This document shows, in pieces, positions 28,784 through 39,800 of a stretch of 61,577 nt of DNA. The notes beneath the pieces were generated by a model, which searched no databases, was not told where the DNA came from, and was given only the letters and a program-made list of their open reading frames with translations. The translations under genes and the position numbers were made by a program. This stretch comes from Legionella drancourtii LLAP12. Lineage in GTDB: Bacteria > Pseudomonadota > Gammaproteobacteria > Legionellales > Legionellaceae. The DNA is taken from contig NZ_JH413833.1 of the NCBI RefSeq assembly GCF_000162755.2, positions 14,014 to 75,590 of the forward strand. Reading direction: 5' to 3'. Numbering within the stretch: the first letter of the stretch is position 1; every line of letters begins with the position of its first letter.

Positions 28784-29482
28784 CTATTCGTCCCAATGAT
28801 TAATTCCTGATTTTTTAGTCAGAAACTCTACAAAAATTTGATGTTGATCGAGCTCATTAGCCTCAGCAAGTACTACTATGGGATTTGCCAAACGCAGCGC
28901 GGCAATTTCCTGTACCTTAACGGTGGTATTATTCGCATTCTCCTCAACGTCTGCAAATAAACTGCTTTGACCACCAGTCATCGCTAAATAAACAAAAGCC
29001 AGGATCTCAGCATCGAGTAACGCGCCGTGAAGCTGACGATTGAAATGATCAATTCCAAAACGTTTGCATAAGGCGTCCAAACTATTACGCTGCCCAGGAA
29101 ATTTGTCGCGAGCATAAGTTAACGTGTCAAAAACATCACAATAGTCTTCTAATTTTTTCTTCCATTGCACATGGCGTAATTCAGAATTCAAAAAACCCAT
29201 ATCAAACGCCGCATTATGAATAATTAATTCGGCACCACCTACGAATTGCAAAAATTCAGAAACCTTATCAGCAAATAAAGGTTTGTCTTGCAAAAATTCA
29301 TCACTAATGCCATGTACACGAAAAGCACCTTCATCAACTAAACGCTCGGGATTAAGGTAAACATGGAAGTGTCTCCCGGTTAATTTTCTATCGATTAATT
29401 CCACGCAGCCAATTTCAATGACACGATGCCCTTGCTCATGGCCAATACCGGTGGTTTCTGTATCTAAAACAATTTGTCGCAT
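28784..29482 (-). CDS. dnaQ: DNA polymerase III epsilon subunit (proofreading exonuclease)
   Basis: A 232-residue DEDDh 3'-5' exonuclease. Catalytic residues are visible in LDTETTGIG (Asp7, Glu9), IIHNAAFDMGF and HGALLDAEI, and ALCKRFGID is typical of DnaQ. The ATG of MRQIVLDTETTG follows GAGAG; a start 15 codons upstream would run back into rnhA. It is four bases downstream of rnhA, in the same direction, forming a small operon; in E. coli the two are divergent. Confidence 0.95.
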   Translation of the reverse strand: MRQIVLDTETTGIGHEQGHRVIEIGCVELIDRKLTGRHFHVYLNPERLVDEGAFRVHGISDEFLQDKPLFADKVSEFLQFVGGAELIIHNAAFDMGFLNSELRHVQWKKKLEDYCDVFDTLTYARDKFPGQRNSLDALCKRFGIDHFNRQLHGALLDAEILAFVYLAMTGGQSSLFADVEENANNTTVKVQEIAALRLANPIVVLAEANELDQHQIFVEFLTKKSGINHWDE

Positions 29483-29486
29483 TAAA

Positions 29487-29921
29487 TTACTCTCTAAGCT
29501 CTTCGATACCTTTATTAGCCAAAGCATCTACTAATTCATTCTCAGTATGGCCTGAATGCCCTTTAACCCAATGCCATTTTATTTGGTGCTGAGAGGCCAA
29601 ATCATCTAACATTTTCCACAAATCCGCATTTTTAACCGGCTCTTTTTTGGAATTGCGCCAACCGTTTTTCTTCCAACCAGCCAACCAATCCATCATTCCT
29701 TGTCGTAAGTATTGAGAATCGGTATATAAATCAACAACGCAAGATCGTTTTAATGCTTCTAAACCTTTAATAGCGGCCATGAGTTCCATACGATTATTAG
29801 TAGTATGCGCCTCGCCCCCATGTAAGGTTTTTTCCTGACCTTGATAGCGAAGCAATACGCCCCAGCCACCAGGGCCAGGATTTCCTTTGCACGCACCATC
29901 TGTATAAATTTCAATACTCAC
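29487..29921 (-). CDS. rnhA: Ribonuclease HI
   Basis: A 144-residue RNase HI that removes RNA from RNA-DNA hybrids. The metal-binding acidic residues appear in [40 protein letters not shown] and ELVDALAN. The substrate-binding basic protrusion ([16 protein letters not shown]) and the [10 protein letters not shown] loop are intact. Paired with dnaQ. Confidence 0.97.
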   Translation of the reverse strand: MSIEIYTDGACKGNPGPGGWGVLLRYQGQEKTLHGGEAHTTNNRMELMAAIKGLEALKRSCVVDLYTDSQYLRQGMMDWLAGWKKNGWRNSKKEPVKNADLWKMLDDLASQHQIKWHWVKGHSGHTENELVDALANKGIEELRE

Positions 29922-30100
29922 TTAACCCTCTTTACGCTATAAATTGTAAAACATTCGATAAACGCCTTCTCCCAGTAAGGAATATAGGTCTCAAGCTAAG
30001 CCCTATTCCTACGTTCCGCGGCTTATCTGCGAAATCCAGAGATCTGCTCTTTGCGCAAGATCATTAGATCCCGCGAACATGCTGCGGGAAGCAGACAGAG

Positions 30101-30116
30101 GATTTCCTTAACTTAA
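30101..30116. repeat. Dispersed 16-bp repeat, related to MITE end
   Basis: GATTTCCTTAACTTAA is identical to 3588-3603 at the right end of the MITE-like element. The flanking gap 29922-30153 also contains a short TCCCGC...GCGGGA hairpin. No partner terminus is visible, so this is a decayed or partial copy. Confidence 0.55.
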
Positions 30117-30153
30117 CGCCTATACACAACTAAGAGGAGAAGGTAATTTTTCA

Positions 30154-31671
30154 TTAAATAAAACTAGTGTTCCCCAAGAACTCCTCGCTCAGAATCTTCT
30201 GTTTAACCGCTGCAATATCAGGGGCAAAATAACGATCACTGTCATAAGGCGCAACGCAAGAACGCACCTTATTATACACGTCTTCCAGTAAGGGGGCAGT
30301 TTTTAAAGGTTTGTGGAACTCAATTCCTTGACAGGCTGCCAATAATTCAATCGCCACAATTGTTGCTGTATTATCATTCATTTCATGTAATCTTCTTGCG
30401 GCATTCGTTGCCATGGACACATGATCCTCCTGATTAGCTGACGTTGGTAAACTATCAACTGAATGAGGATGAGCAAGTGCTTTATTATCACTAGCACAAG
30501 AAGCCGCCGTCACATGAGCAATCATAAACCCAGAATTTAAACCACTTTCTTTAACTAAAAAGGCAGGTAAACCACTAAAGTGTTTATCAATTAATAAAGC
30601 AATACGACGTTCCGCATTCGCACCAATTTCAGCAATTGCTAAAGCAAGATTATCGGCAGCCATAGCAATAATTTCCCCATGAAAATTGCCACCAGAAAGA
30701 ATATCGCCCTGTTCGCTAAACACTAAAGGATTATCAGAAATAGCATTGGCCTCCACTGCTAGCGTCTCTTTAACAAAACGAATTTGATGCAATGCCGCCC
30801 CCATGATCTGAGGTTGACAACGTAATGAGTACGGATCCTGAACCCGAGAACAATCTAAATGAGATTCACGAATTTCACTACTGGCTAATAATTCCCGATA
30901 ACGAGATGCCACATCACGCTGCGCCTGATGCCCACGTATCTTGTGTATCCGATCATCAAAAGGAACATCACTGCCTCGGGCTGCATCTACAGATAATGCA
31001 CCGACAATTGTTGCTGTTTCAAATAGATTTTCAGTGACAAATAGTGCAGCAATCGCTAAAGCCGTCGAAACCTGCAATCCATTAAGTAAAGCCAAACCTT
31101 CTTTAGCTTCTAATTCTAGTGGTGTAAGACCTGCTATTTTTAAACCATCCACTGCACTTATTAGTTTACCTTGATAACGTACTTCCCCGACACCAAGCAA
31201 TGGCAACGACAAATGCGCTAATGGAACCAGATCCCCTGAAGCACCAACGGAGCCTTTAGCAGGAATACAAGGATAAACCTGATGATTAAATAAAGTAACC
31301 AACGCTTCAATTAATTCCAGGCGCACCCCAGAATAACCTTGAGCTAAGTTATTAATTTTAAGCAACATGATCAAGGCAACCACGTCATCTGCAAGCAAGT
31401 CACCAGTGCCACAAGCATGAGACAAAACAATATTACGCTGTAATTGTTTTAAATTCTCAGGTGAAATCGTCTGATTCGCTAAAGAGCCAAAACCGGTATT
31501 AATTCCATAAACAGTCTTTTTACCCTCAAGTACTTTTTTTACGGTTTGATGTGATGCATGAATTACATCAAATGCACTTTCGGCAAGAGCACAAGGTAAT
31601 TTTTTACTCAAAACAAGCTTAATCGACGCTAAGGTCAATTGGCCTGGTTGAAGAATAAAACGCTCGGACAT
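30154..31671 (-). CDS. hutH: Histidine ammonia-lyase
   Basis: Deaminates histidine to urocanate, the first step of histidine use. The MIO cofactor forms from the Ala144-Ser145-Gly146 triplet in [26 protein letters not shown] (active-site Tyr), SDNPL and the QEDHVSM block are present. At 505 residues it is normal. It is 33 bp downstream of hutU and codirectional. No hutI, hutG or hutC regulator is present in the window, so the later pathway steps must be encoded elsewhere. Confidence 0.97.
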   Translation of the reverse strand: MSERFILQPGQLTLASIKLVLSKKLPCALAESAFDVIHASHQTVKKVLEGKKTVYGINTGFGSLANQTISPENLKQLQRNIVLSHACGTGDLLADDVVALIMLLKINNLAQGYSGVRLELIEALVTLFNHQVYPCIPAKGSVGASGDLVPLAHLSLPLLGVGEVRYQGKLISAVDGLKIAGLTPLELEAKEGLALLNGLQVSTALAIAALFVTENLFETATIVGALSVDAARGSDVPFDDRIHKIRGHQAQRDVASRYRELLASSEIRESHLDCSRVQDPYSLRCQPQIMGAALHQIRFVKETLAVEANAISDNPLVFSEQGDILSGGNFHGEIIAMAADNLALAIAEIGANAERRIALLIDKHFSGLPAFLVKESGLNSGFMIAHVTAASCASDNKALAHPHSVDSLPTSANQEDHVSMATNAARRLHEMNDNTATIVAIELLAACQGIEFHKPLKTAPLLEDVYNKVRSCVAPYDSDRYFAPDIAAVKQKILSEEFLGNTSFI

Positions 31672-31704
31672 TAATTAACTCCTTTTGATACAAAGAAATA
31701 GACC

Positions 31705-33369
31705 TCAAGACTCCATCGGCAACCACAGTTTGTTTTCTTGCGCACACTGCTTCGCCAGTGCATAACCAGCATCCGCATGGCGCATAACCCCTGTTGCCGG
31801 ATCATTATGTAGAACTCGAGCCAGACGTTGTGCTGCCTGCTCCGTTCCATCAGCGACAATAACCACTCCAGCATGTTGCGAGAAGCCCATACCAACGCCA
31901 CCGCCATGATGAATGCTAACCCAGGTAGCACCGCTAGCGCAGTTTAATAAGGCATTCAATAAAGGCCAATCAGATACTGCATCACTACCATCCATCATCC
32001 CTTCGGTTTCGCGATTTGGACTGGCAACAGAACCTGAATCTAAATGATCGCGACCAATAACGATTGGAGCCTTAACCGAACCATTTTTAACCATCTCATT
32101 AAATGCCAAAGCCAGACGCGCTCGATCCTTTAAGCCAACCCAGCAAATGCGTGCCGGTAAACCTTGGAAGGCTATTTTTTCTTTTGCCATATTCAGCCAA
32201 TGGTGTAAATGCTTATTATCAGGAATCAGTTTTTTAACCATCTCATCGGTAGCATAAATATCTTCAGGATCGCCCGATAAAGCAACCCATCGAAAAGGTC
32301 CTATACCCTCACAAAATAATGGGCGAATGTACGCCGGTACAAAGCCCTCAAAAGCAAAGGCATTTTGTTCACCGGCTTCAAAAGCCATTTGGCGAATATT
32401 ATTACCGTAATCAAAAACAGGAATTCCACGTTTTTGAAATTCGAGCATGGCATGTACTTGAATTGCCATGGATTTTTTAGCCTCATGAACTACTTGTTCT
32501 GCAGCGGTTTGCCGCATCTTGGCAGCATGTTCTAAAGTCCAGCCAATGGGAAGATAACCATTTAAAGGATCGTGTGCACTGGTCTGGTCAGTAACCAATG
32601 CAGGGGTAGCACCACGTGCTACTAATTGTGGGAAGATTTCCGCAGCATTTCCTAAAATTGCAACCGAGAGAGGTGTTTGTTGCTGACAGGATTCATGTAT
32701 CCAGGATAATGCTTCATCTAAATCACGAGTATACCGATCTAAATAGCGTGTTTTTAAGCGCTTTTCAATGCGTGCGAGATCACATTCAACGGCTAAAACG
32801 CTAGCGCCCGCCATCGTTCCGGCTAAGGTCTGTGCGCCTCCCATACCGCCTAAGCCACCAGTCAAGATCCAACGTCCGGCTAAATCACCATCATAATGTT
32901 TACGTGCAGCAGCGACAAATGTTTCATAAGTCCCTTGGACAATTCCCTGAGAACCAATATAGATCCAACTCCCGGCAGTCATCTGGCCATACATCATAAG
33001 GCCTTTTTTATCTAATTCATTGAAATGCTCCCAGGTAGCCCAGCGAGGAACTAAATTGGAGTTGGCAATTAATACCCTAGGTGCATCTTCATGGGTGGTA
33101 AAAACACCAACGGGTTTACCTGATTGGATCAATAACGTTTGATTGGCCTCTAAAGATTTTAAAACCTGTTCAATTTTAGCAAAACAATCCCAATTACGCG
33201 CAGCTTTTCCCAAACCACCATAAACGATCAACGAATCAGGATCTTCTGCTACATCCGGGTCAAGATTATTACAAAGCATACGTAATGCCGCCTCAGTCAA
33301 CCAGCTCTTAGCCTGCTTGTCTGTGCCACGATTTGCTCGAATTACCCGCGCAGTTTTGTTCTCCTCCAT
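31705..33369 (-). CDS. hutU: Urocanate hydratase
   Basis: Converts urocanate to imidazolonepropionate using tightly bound NAD+. The glycine-rich [10 protein letters not shown], the [11 protein letters not shown] block and [13 protein letters not shown] near the C-terminus are typical. Starting at the ATG of [16 protein letters not shown] (GGAGC ten bases upstream) gives 554 residues, the family length; an in-frame start 17 codons earlier is rejected. First gene of the hutU-hutH pair. Confidence 0.97.
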   Translation of the reverse strand: MEENKTARVIRANRGTDKQAKSWLTEAALRMLCNNLDPDVAEDPDSLIVYGGLGKAARNWDCFAKIEQVLKSLEANQTLLIQSGKPVGVFTTHEDAPRVLIANSNLVPRWATWEHFNELDKKGLMMYGQMTAGSWIYIGSQGIVQGTYETFVAAARKHYDGDLAGRWILTGGLGGMGGAQTLAGTMAGASVLAVECDLARIEKRLKTRYLDRYTRDLDEALSWIHESCQQQTPLSVAILGNAAEIFPQLVARGATPALVTDQTSAHDPLNGYLPIGWTLEHAAKMRQTAAEQVVHEAKKSMAIQVHAMLEFQKRGIPVFDYGNNIRQMAFEAGEQNAFAFEGFVPAYIRPLFCEGIGPFRWVALSGDPEDIYATDEMVKKLIPDNKHLHHWLNMAKEKIAFQGLPARICWVGLKDRARLALAFNEMVKNGSVKAPIVIGRDHLDSGSVASPNRETEGMMDGSDAVSDWPLLNALLNCASGATWVSIHHGGGVGMGFSQHAGVVIVADGTEQAAQRLARVLHNDPATGVMRHADAGYALAKQCAQENKLWLPMES

Positions 33370-33484
33370 AAAGCGTGCTCCATTGCTAAAAAAATTACAC
33401 TCATCATACACCAGACACATTTTAGATGCATAGAGATTAACTTAGTTCATCCTTCCTATTTCATTGCTATTTCCAGGGTTTTTA

Positions 33485-33513
33485 TTGATTAATTTAAAGG
33501 TTCTGTGTATATT
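33485..33513 (+). promoter_or_regulatory. Candidate promoter of giant locus 2
   Basis: TTGATT, a 17-base spacer and TATATT lie 76 bases upstream of the 33589 start. The start has AAAGGA nine bases upstream. The gap 33370-33588 lies between divergent hutU and this locus. Confidence 0.55.
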
Positions 33514-33588
33514 AAAAGAACACTTATCTAGGTTGAGTAACTCCACGTTCCTACCAATAAAACTTACTCAAATAAAAGGATAGTATCC

Positions 33589-36500
33589 ATGTATCAAAAA
33601 TTAGTAGAGCATTTACAAAATAACTTATTAGAAAATTATAAAGCAAGAATACTCTCTACATGGATGAATGAAAAAAGTGATGTAATTGATAGCGAATGCG
33701 ATGCAGAAATAACAAGAATAAGAACCGAATGGGCGCGCAATAACCAGTGTCTGGTCCCCAAAAAAAATCACACCCTAATCACTGTCGATGGTGGTTATCA
33801 AGTAGATGAGCAAGAATATAACAATCTGTCAATTGATTATTATGGGATTCGTGACTCCATTGATAATAAATACAAAACACAATTTATTAACGACCATTGG
33901 AATTCAAAATACAATGCATTACAGAACCGCTTTGAAGAACAACTAAAAAAGCTCGAACATGAAAAAATTATTGAGCAATTTTTAGCACGACATTCCTGGC
34001 TGCAAGAAGAACTTAACTCCGCTATGGAGTTAAGCTATGCAACGCCTATTGCCTACGAATTTTTATTTACATTCACACAAAACCAGCTCGACGAACTCGA
34101 ATCGCCACATAATTCAAAACCATGGTCATGGGAAACAATAGAGGAAATTCAATCTGCTGCGGCAAAATGGCCACCACTAAATAAAGCTAAACTAGCACTT
34201 GAAATAGAAGGTTTTCCCTATAAAAAAATCGCTCAGACGTACTATGCGAGAAATCCCTCTCTGCGTAGTGCAGTTGAGGCTGTTCGTAACGTTCAATTTA
34301 TGCTAAGAAATACGGGAAGATTTATTAATTATGTCCCTAGACGTATTGATATATTGCGTTATTTAGCAAAAAACTACGCATCCCATACTCAAGCTGAATT
34401 AGCCGGTGGTATTTTTACCCCAGGCACAGCGCCCTATGGTGCGGAAGAATTAGATAAATTATCGAAAGCACAATTAACACATCTAAATACCCTAATCGTT
34501 AATATCGGTAAGGAGACTGAACCTGTTTGGATTAGCTTATCGAAAACCAGTGCCTCTTCTGCAGATTGGGAAGCCTATATCCCTGAGTCATTGGATGGTA
34601 ATTCCATGCTTGCCCTTGCTGAAGCCAAATTATCTTCATTTATTCAACAAGGAAATAAAGTCACATTTAAAACTGTCGACTATAAAGATAATGCCCAGCA
34701 AAATAATCTTCAAGAAGCAAATGATTTAGCCATATGGCATGCTGTACTTTTAGGTCGCGTTGTACCATGGCAACACGAGGATCATGCAAAGCGCCCGCCT
34801 CTTAGCCAATACCGAAACACCATTCCTGTACCCCTCTTTCTCGAATTAGCTCACAAATCATTCCAGCCTCCTGGTTATGGTAAGGGAAATCTAGATGAAG
34901 TTGATCAAGCATTTTCACGAAGAACGCCCTTTTCCAATGCCAGCCTCGAAGAAGAACTTGGTTACCTTAAAGTTCGTGAGTATCTTTTAAATGACGCTTA
35001 CTTTTATACAGAGCAAGCACGAGAAACCAAGCTCATGACGGCTTTTGATCAGCAACAAATTATCTTGTCTTCATCAACAAAAGGAGCGCTGCCTGATCAA
35101 CTTAAGCTCATTAACCAGGCAAAAGAATCACTGTTAAAACATGCTTTATTCGTTATTTACCATAATGAAAATATAACAAAGCTGGTCATGCCCGCCTTAC
35201 CTAGTGCTGGAATTTATAATCAAGATTTACCGCTTGAACAATTATTTAACCTCAATGCCTCTCTTTTAACCGTGCAACCATCTCATTTACTCCCCTTAAA
35301 AGAAGATGACAATTTCCTGTCTCTGGCCATGCAGTGTTCCGCGCGTAATCGATTTTTAAGTACCGTTTTAGACTCATCATCCTGGAATGGAATGAGTGAA
35401 CTCTCCAAACGCGCCAAACTTTGGAGTACTGCGGGACGTGAGATGGTACATTTTTATAGAAATCAGAATAAATACGTTGAATTGGATTTCATTAATGAAT
35501 ACCAAAAGCTGAATGCTCAATGGCGCACGACATTTTTTGATCATTCGCAAAAACCAAACGATCCTAAATCGCAATCCCTATGGGCTTTGGCGCAAATAGC
35601 ACAAATGGGCATCAAAGGCCTGGATGAGCTATTTCAACATTTAAACCTTAGTTACATTAATGCTTGGGATAATACCTTTAAAGAGCCAGCACCTAATTTA
35701 CCAGCGGTTTTTGATTTAGTAGGAAGCCTTAATAGTGATCCGGTAGCCTATACCAAGCATTTAAAAAATAAAATACAAGCGCTTGATAGCAATAACTGCA
35801 GCCCCATATTTAAATCATTATCGTTTATTCTTCCTCCTTCTATAACCGCAGTACACAATGACCTGATTGATATCTTTGCACTCATAAATCGACAAAAAAT
35901 ACGTCTTAGTGATGCAGTAGATGAAATTACTTTATATAATCTGAAAATTGCAGATTATCAAGAAGCTAAGAAATTCCTCGAACATATTGAGCAACTAGCT
36001 CAAGACCATTTTGCGCCATTACAAATTTTAATTCATATTCCTGATTGGGATCGCCAAGCATTTTCCAATAGTCAAGATTGTGAACTCAAAGCAAAATATA
36101 AAACGATTCAGAATCTGATTCTGGAGAATCAACGCCAAGCTAAATTTGCAACATTTACAGAAAACACGAAGAACATTCATTTACTTGCCAAAGGCGAAGT
36201 AAAACCTGAGCTTATCCTTGAAGAACATGCAGCGAGGAAACCACAACCATGGTCTGGTGAGGATGTAACGTACCCTTTGACCTCGCAAACACCAGGACTC
36301 CAGCAACAACTCCAACAAGCCGTGGAACAAGAATACATGGTGGAAGAGGAACAAGAGCAAGAACAAGAGCAAGAACAAGAGCAAAAAATTGAAGAATACA
36401 TTAGTGATGAAAGTTTACTCATTACCCGCGAAACCATTGACACCATAGCAAACTGTACTGCGCTCTGGGACGCAGTTCCTATGCACATGAAACAATTCTC

Positions 36501-36801
36501 AGGTTGGGAGCAAAAAAACCTACGCCAATTATTTTCCCTTTGGGTAGGTAGTGATGTTGATGCAGCGCATGTCATAAAAAAAATCGAACCTGGTGCAGTA
36601 CAAAAAATAATGGAACAAGCATCCTCTTTCCGCCTAGGGATATCGCGAGATAATTTACCTGCAGGCTTTTATTTAGCCTATTCACGCAAGGATAGAGGCA
36701 TTATTCTTTGTTACGATAAAAAACGCGAAAAATTGGATTTAAAGACACGAACTGAACAAATAAAAAGAAAAACGAAATCCCTTTACCGTGCAGTTTTATG
36801 A
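33589..36801 (+). CDS. Giant SecA-motor locus 2, N-terminal module
   Basis: A 1,070-residue open frame without signal peptide or membrane segments. A charged, coiled-coil-prone N-terminus (residues 1-130) has no counterpart in locus 1. From about residue 240 it aligns with the 768-residue protein at 17930. An E/Q-rich linker at about 919-932 sits where locus 1 has its Q-rich linker. It then continues through the module around LPAGFYLAYSRKDRGIILCY (about 1023-1042), which in locus 1 belongs to the downstream frame. It ends in a run of Lys/Arg (KRKTKSLYRAVL), with a stop just before the homologous GDFRQF motif. This is best read as the N-terminal part of one ~3,940-residue protein. Function unknown. 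Confidence 0.85.
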   Translation: MYQKLVEHLQNNLLENYKARILSTWMNEKSDVIDSECDAEITRIRTEWARNNQCLVPKKNHTLITVDGGYQVDEQEYNNLSIDYYGIRDSIDNKYKTQFINDHWNSKYNALQNRFEEQLKKLEHEKIIEQFLARHSWLQEELNSAMELSYATPIAYEFLFTFTQNQLDELESPHNSKPWSWETIEEIQSAAAKWPPLNKAKLALEIEGFPYKKIAQTYYARNPSLRSAVEAVRNVQFMLRNTGRFINYVPRRIDILRYLAKNYASHTQAELAGGIFTPGTAPYGAEELDKLSKAQLTHLNTLIVNIGKETEPVWISLSKTSASSADWEAYIPESLDGNSMLALAEAKLSSFIQQGNKVTFKTVDYKDNAQQNNLQEANDLAIWHAVLLGRVVPWQHEDHAKRPPLSQYRNTIPVPLFLELAHKSFQPPGYGKGNLDEVDQAFSRRTPFSNASLEEELGYLKVREYLLNDAYFYTEQARETKLMTAFDQQQIILSSSTKGALPDQLKLINQAKESLLKHALFVIYHNENITKLVMPALPSAGIYNQDLPLEQLFNLNASLLTVQPSHLLPLKEDDNFLSLAMQCSARNRFLSTVLDSSSWNGMSELSKRAKLWSTAGREMVHFYRNQNKYVELDFINEYQKLNAQWRTTFFDHSQKPNDPKSQSLWALAQIAQMGIKGLDELFQHLNLSYINAWDNTFKEPAPNLPAVFDLVGSLNSDPVAYTKHLKNKIQALDSNNCSPIFKSLSFILPPSITAVHNDLIDIFALINRQKIRLSDAVDEITLYNLKIADYQEAKKFLEHIEQLAQDHFAPLQILIHIPDWDRQAFSNSQDCELKAKYKTIQNLILENQRQAKFATFTENTKNIHLLAKGEVKPELILEEHAARKPQPWSGEDVTYPLTSQTPGLQQQLQQAVEQEYMVEEEQEQEQEQEQEQKIEEYISDESLLITRETIDTIANCTALWDAVPMHMKQFSGWEQKNLRQLFSLWVGSDVDAAHVIKKIEPGAVQKIMEQASSFRLGISRDNLPAGFYLAYSRKDRGIILCYDKKREKLDLKTRTEQIKRKTKSLYRAVL
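36349..36384 (+). repeat. 12-bp tandem repeat encoding a Glu-Gln linker
   Basis: Three perfect copies of GAACAAGAGCAA encode an EQEQ run inside the N-terminal module of giant locus 2. The same spot in the paralogue is a glutamine-rich stretch, so a flexible linker is conserved by composition rather than sequence. Confidence 0.85.
36768..36773 (+). other. Frame break in giant locus 2 at an AAAAAC tract
   Basis: The upstream frame reads AGA AAA ACG AAA TCC and stops at 36799. Without one A it reads AGA AAA CGA AAT CCC TTT, giving RKRNPFTVQFYEP...GDFRQF, which aligns with NPPNALTIDL...GDFRQF of locus 1. The break is thus inside a conserved module. Confidence 0.65.
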
Positions 36802-39800
36802 GCCGATGAAGCCGCAAATCTTTAGAGGCGATTTTAGACAGTTCACCCCTGTAGCTTCGCTAATAACGACACAAAAGCTCATGTGGAAATATGTGGCTAC
36901 CGATGATCAAGATCAACAGCGAATAAACAATGCGCTGGGTACACTTGAGCAATTAGCATTAACCACTGCTCCAGAAAACGCATTAACTCAAATGCAAGAG
37001 TTTACACTCACTGGCCAAACCGGGGAGCAACCTGGAACTTTGGAAGATTGTCGCTCCGCGTTAAAAATTTGGGCCCAAGGAAAATTAAACGCACCTGTCG
37101 ACGTATTGGATGCTTTATTTGATAATTCAAGCCAAACTGTCTTAACCGCGGATAATCTTTTCGCCTTGGGGCAAATATTTTATGCGCATGAAGTAAGTCA
37201 TTTAGAAATGGCGTCTAAAAATGCTTCCGATAGCTTTTTTGTGCTCGCCCAACAAATACATCAAGCATTTGGCCCACAACATTTTGCAACATGGAAACGC
37301 TATTTCATCGACCCATCGCAGAATTTAAATGAGTGCCTGACTAAAGAAGAGCTAGATACCGTAGCGCTAAGTATTGTGACCTTAAAAGATGATAAGCCAC
37401 TCCACAATATTTGGTGGGCTTTAATTAGCGCTCATGGAGCATCTACCGGTCTTACCCGTTATAGCCCTTTATGGCGCAGTTTTCAAAAATTACTAACTTA
37501 TACAGAAAAGCATGGTCTGATACTCAATGAAACAAGCATGCTCGAGTATTTAAACAATGCAACTGATTTTCAAGCACAAGTCTTCCTCGACCGCTTATAC
37601 AATGTCTTACGCAATAGCGAAAAAGAACTATTAAAACAAAACATCCAACAAGACATTCTAAATAATATTCATCATATTGATTGGCGTCATAATGGATTTT
37701 ATTACGCATCTCATTACGAAAAATATCCTTATTGGTATGTATCACTTGAGTTAACTGAGTTTAAAGCACACGATAAGCAGGTTAATCCAAGTTATTTATT
37801 AAGTTTGGATAATACTGCACAAAAGAATCCGCATGACCTCGTTATTAGCAGTTTGCGTTATCTTAGTCAAAGAATGCGTATATTGACCACGGATTTTAAC
37901 TGGCTACAAGAAGTAATTAATCGAAATTTAGTAGAAACAGGTCTGTTGGCTACCCAAAAGGGACCTTTAGCATTGCGTCTATTCGTCGTTTGTTTATCTC
38001 AAGGATTGGATAGAACTTCACATATTGACGAAGAGTTAATCGTTAATCAAATTAATGCCTTACAATCTATAGATACGGATATCCTGACTTGGTTGAATAA
38101 ACAAGTACTTTTGGATGGAGAACTTATTCCTGGCTCATGGCAGGTAAAATTTGAACATCTAGCGACGTTAGCAAAGACAATTCAGACCTCCACACTAAAA
38201 AATAATATACTGAGCTTAAGTAATTTTGAAGCCAGAGAATTTATCAACAACTGCGGGCGTGCTTTACAGTGTTATTCAAGCAAACATGTTGCAGACACTT
38301 ATTTTTCTAAAACATCCTACCCATGGCTTAATCAAAATGATCCTGCACAATCTGCTTTAAGTGAATTATTCAATACTCTAGAACGAGATCATTTACAGTC
38401 TGACAGCACCTTATTAAGTGCATACCCTTGGCTGCTCCTTGAAAAAGATAAAGTAAGTCAAAGATGGGGTGATCCGCTTTCTGCTGCTGGCTACAGGAGT
38501 TATTCGTTCTATGAGCAACAACGTATATTAAACAAACAACTAAGATCCATTGATTTTGCTAAATCATCGCATTTACCTTCATACCAGGAGCTGGTAACGC
38601 TTAGAGAGCAAATGCGAGTTACCTATGACGCCTCAGCACGCAAGCAATTTATTAGCGAGCAACTTGAAAAAGGATGCAGCATTACCAATCAAGATGCGGC
38701 CTACCGTTTATTGAATCCAGAAGAACAAAAAACGGCTCATGAATACCTAAGCAAGTATCTAAAAATTAATTTTAAATCGCAAAATATTAAATTATGTGAA
38801 CGCTTATTTACTGAATGCATTGCCGTGAGCGTTGAAAGCGCCGCAGCACATAAGCGCTTGGAAGCATTCTTAAAATTACTAGTAAGCATTGATAATAAGC
38901 CTCATTTCAACGATTTAGGGCTGGTCTTAGGTTTGCTCATAGAGCAATCCCAAAAAGGAGTACAAAAATACTACTCCTTAGAGCAACTGACCAGTTATCT
39001 GGATTGTTTAATTGATAGAGAACATGCGGCCAACGATCACTACCCAATCCATATTTTAACCACTGTTTTACACCAATATGACAGCACAACAAATCAACAT
39101 TCATCATTATTAAATAGCAACTTAAACGAATTAAGATCAGAAATTTATCCAATACAACTCCAGAAAAATATTGCGGATATCGTGCGCTCCGAATTACCGA
39201 GCCAATACAAACCTATACTCACTAAATTTGCCCTGCATCATCCTGAGGACAGTCTTTTTGTCAATACGGCAAGAAGAACACTCCAATCGCTGCATCAAGA
39301 AAATGCAAGTCCACAATGGATAAAAGGCATTGGTAATTTTATCAGCGCCATTACCGATCATGAACTTCCTTTGCTCTACTCAAAACGCACAAGAATTTTA
39401 AGCCAGATTTCTCTTTCTTTTGAAAGAGCCACTAGAGAGTACAGCGGTTTATCATCACAAGATAACGAGCATTTGCACAAGCTCTGGCAAGACAGCCAAC
39501 TGAGACTCATTGAAATTTATCAACAAAAAGACAGCAAGATTAATGGCGATGCAATTGATTTCTTTGCTCTTCAAGAACGGCCTAAAGACGCATATATTCG
39601 CATGATCGTCTTACAAGCTCTTGAACTTGAGAAATTAAACCTTACCGAAAAACTAGTCGATCTAGAGCATCTTAAGTCCCAACTGCAACGCCTTGATGAA
39701 AAAGAGTTAAGTGCTTTAGCAGTCTACTGCCATTCATTGCCGGTGCCTTCAATCGAATTATTTAATAAACTGACTAATCCGCAAGAATTTACCAGTACAG

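Noticed and set aside
36177-36575. Minus-strand open frame of 132 codons rich in Cys and Ser
   Set aside because: It is the antisense of the Glu/Gln repeat in giant locus 2; GAACAAGAGCAA reversed encodes Cys/Ser runs. No ribosome binding site.
20118-36803. Classic -1 programmed ribosomal frameshifting in the giant loci
   Set aside because: Both continuations lie in the +1 frame relative to the upstream frame, so a -1 slip on AAAAAC would not connect them; an indel, +1 shift or transcript slippage is needed.
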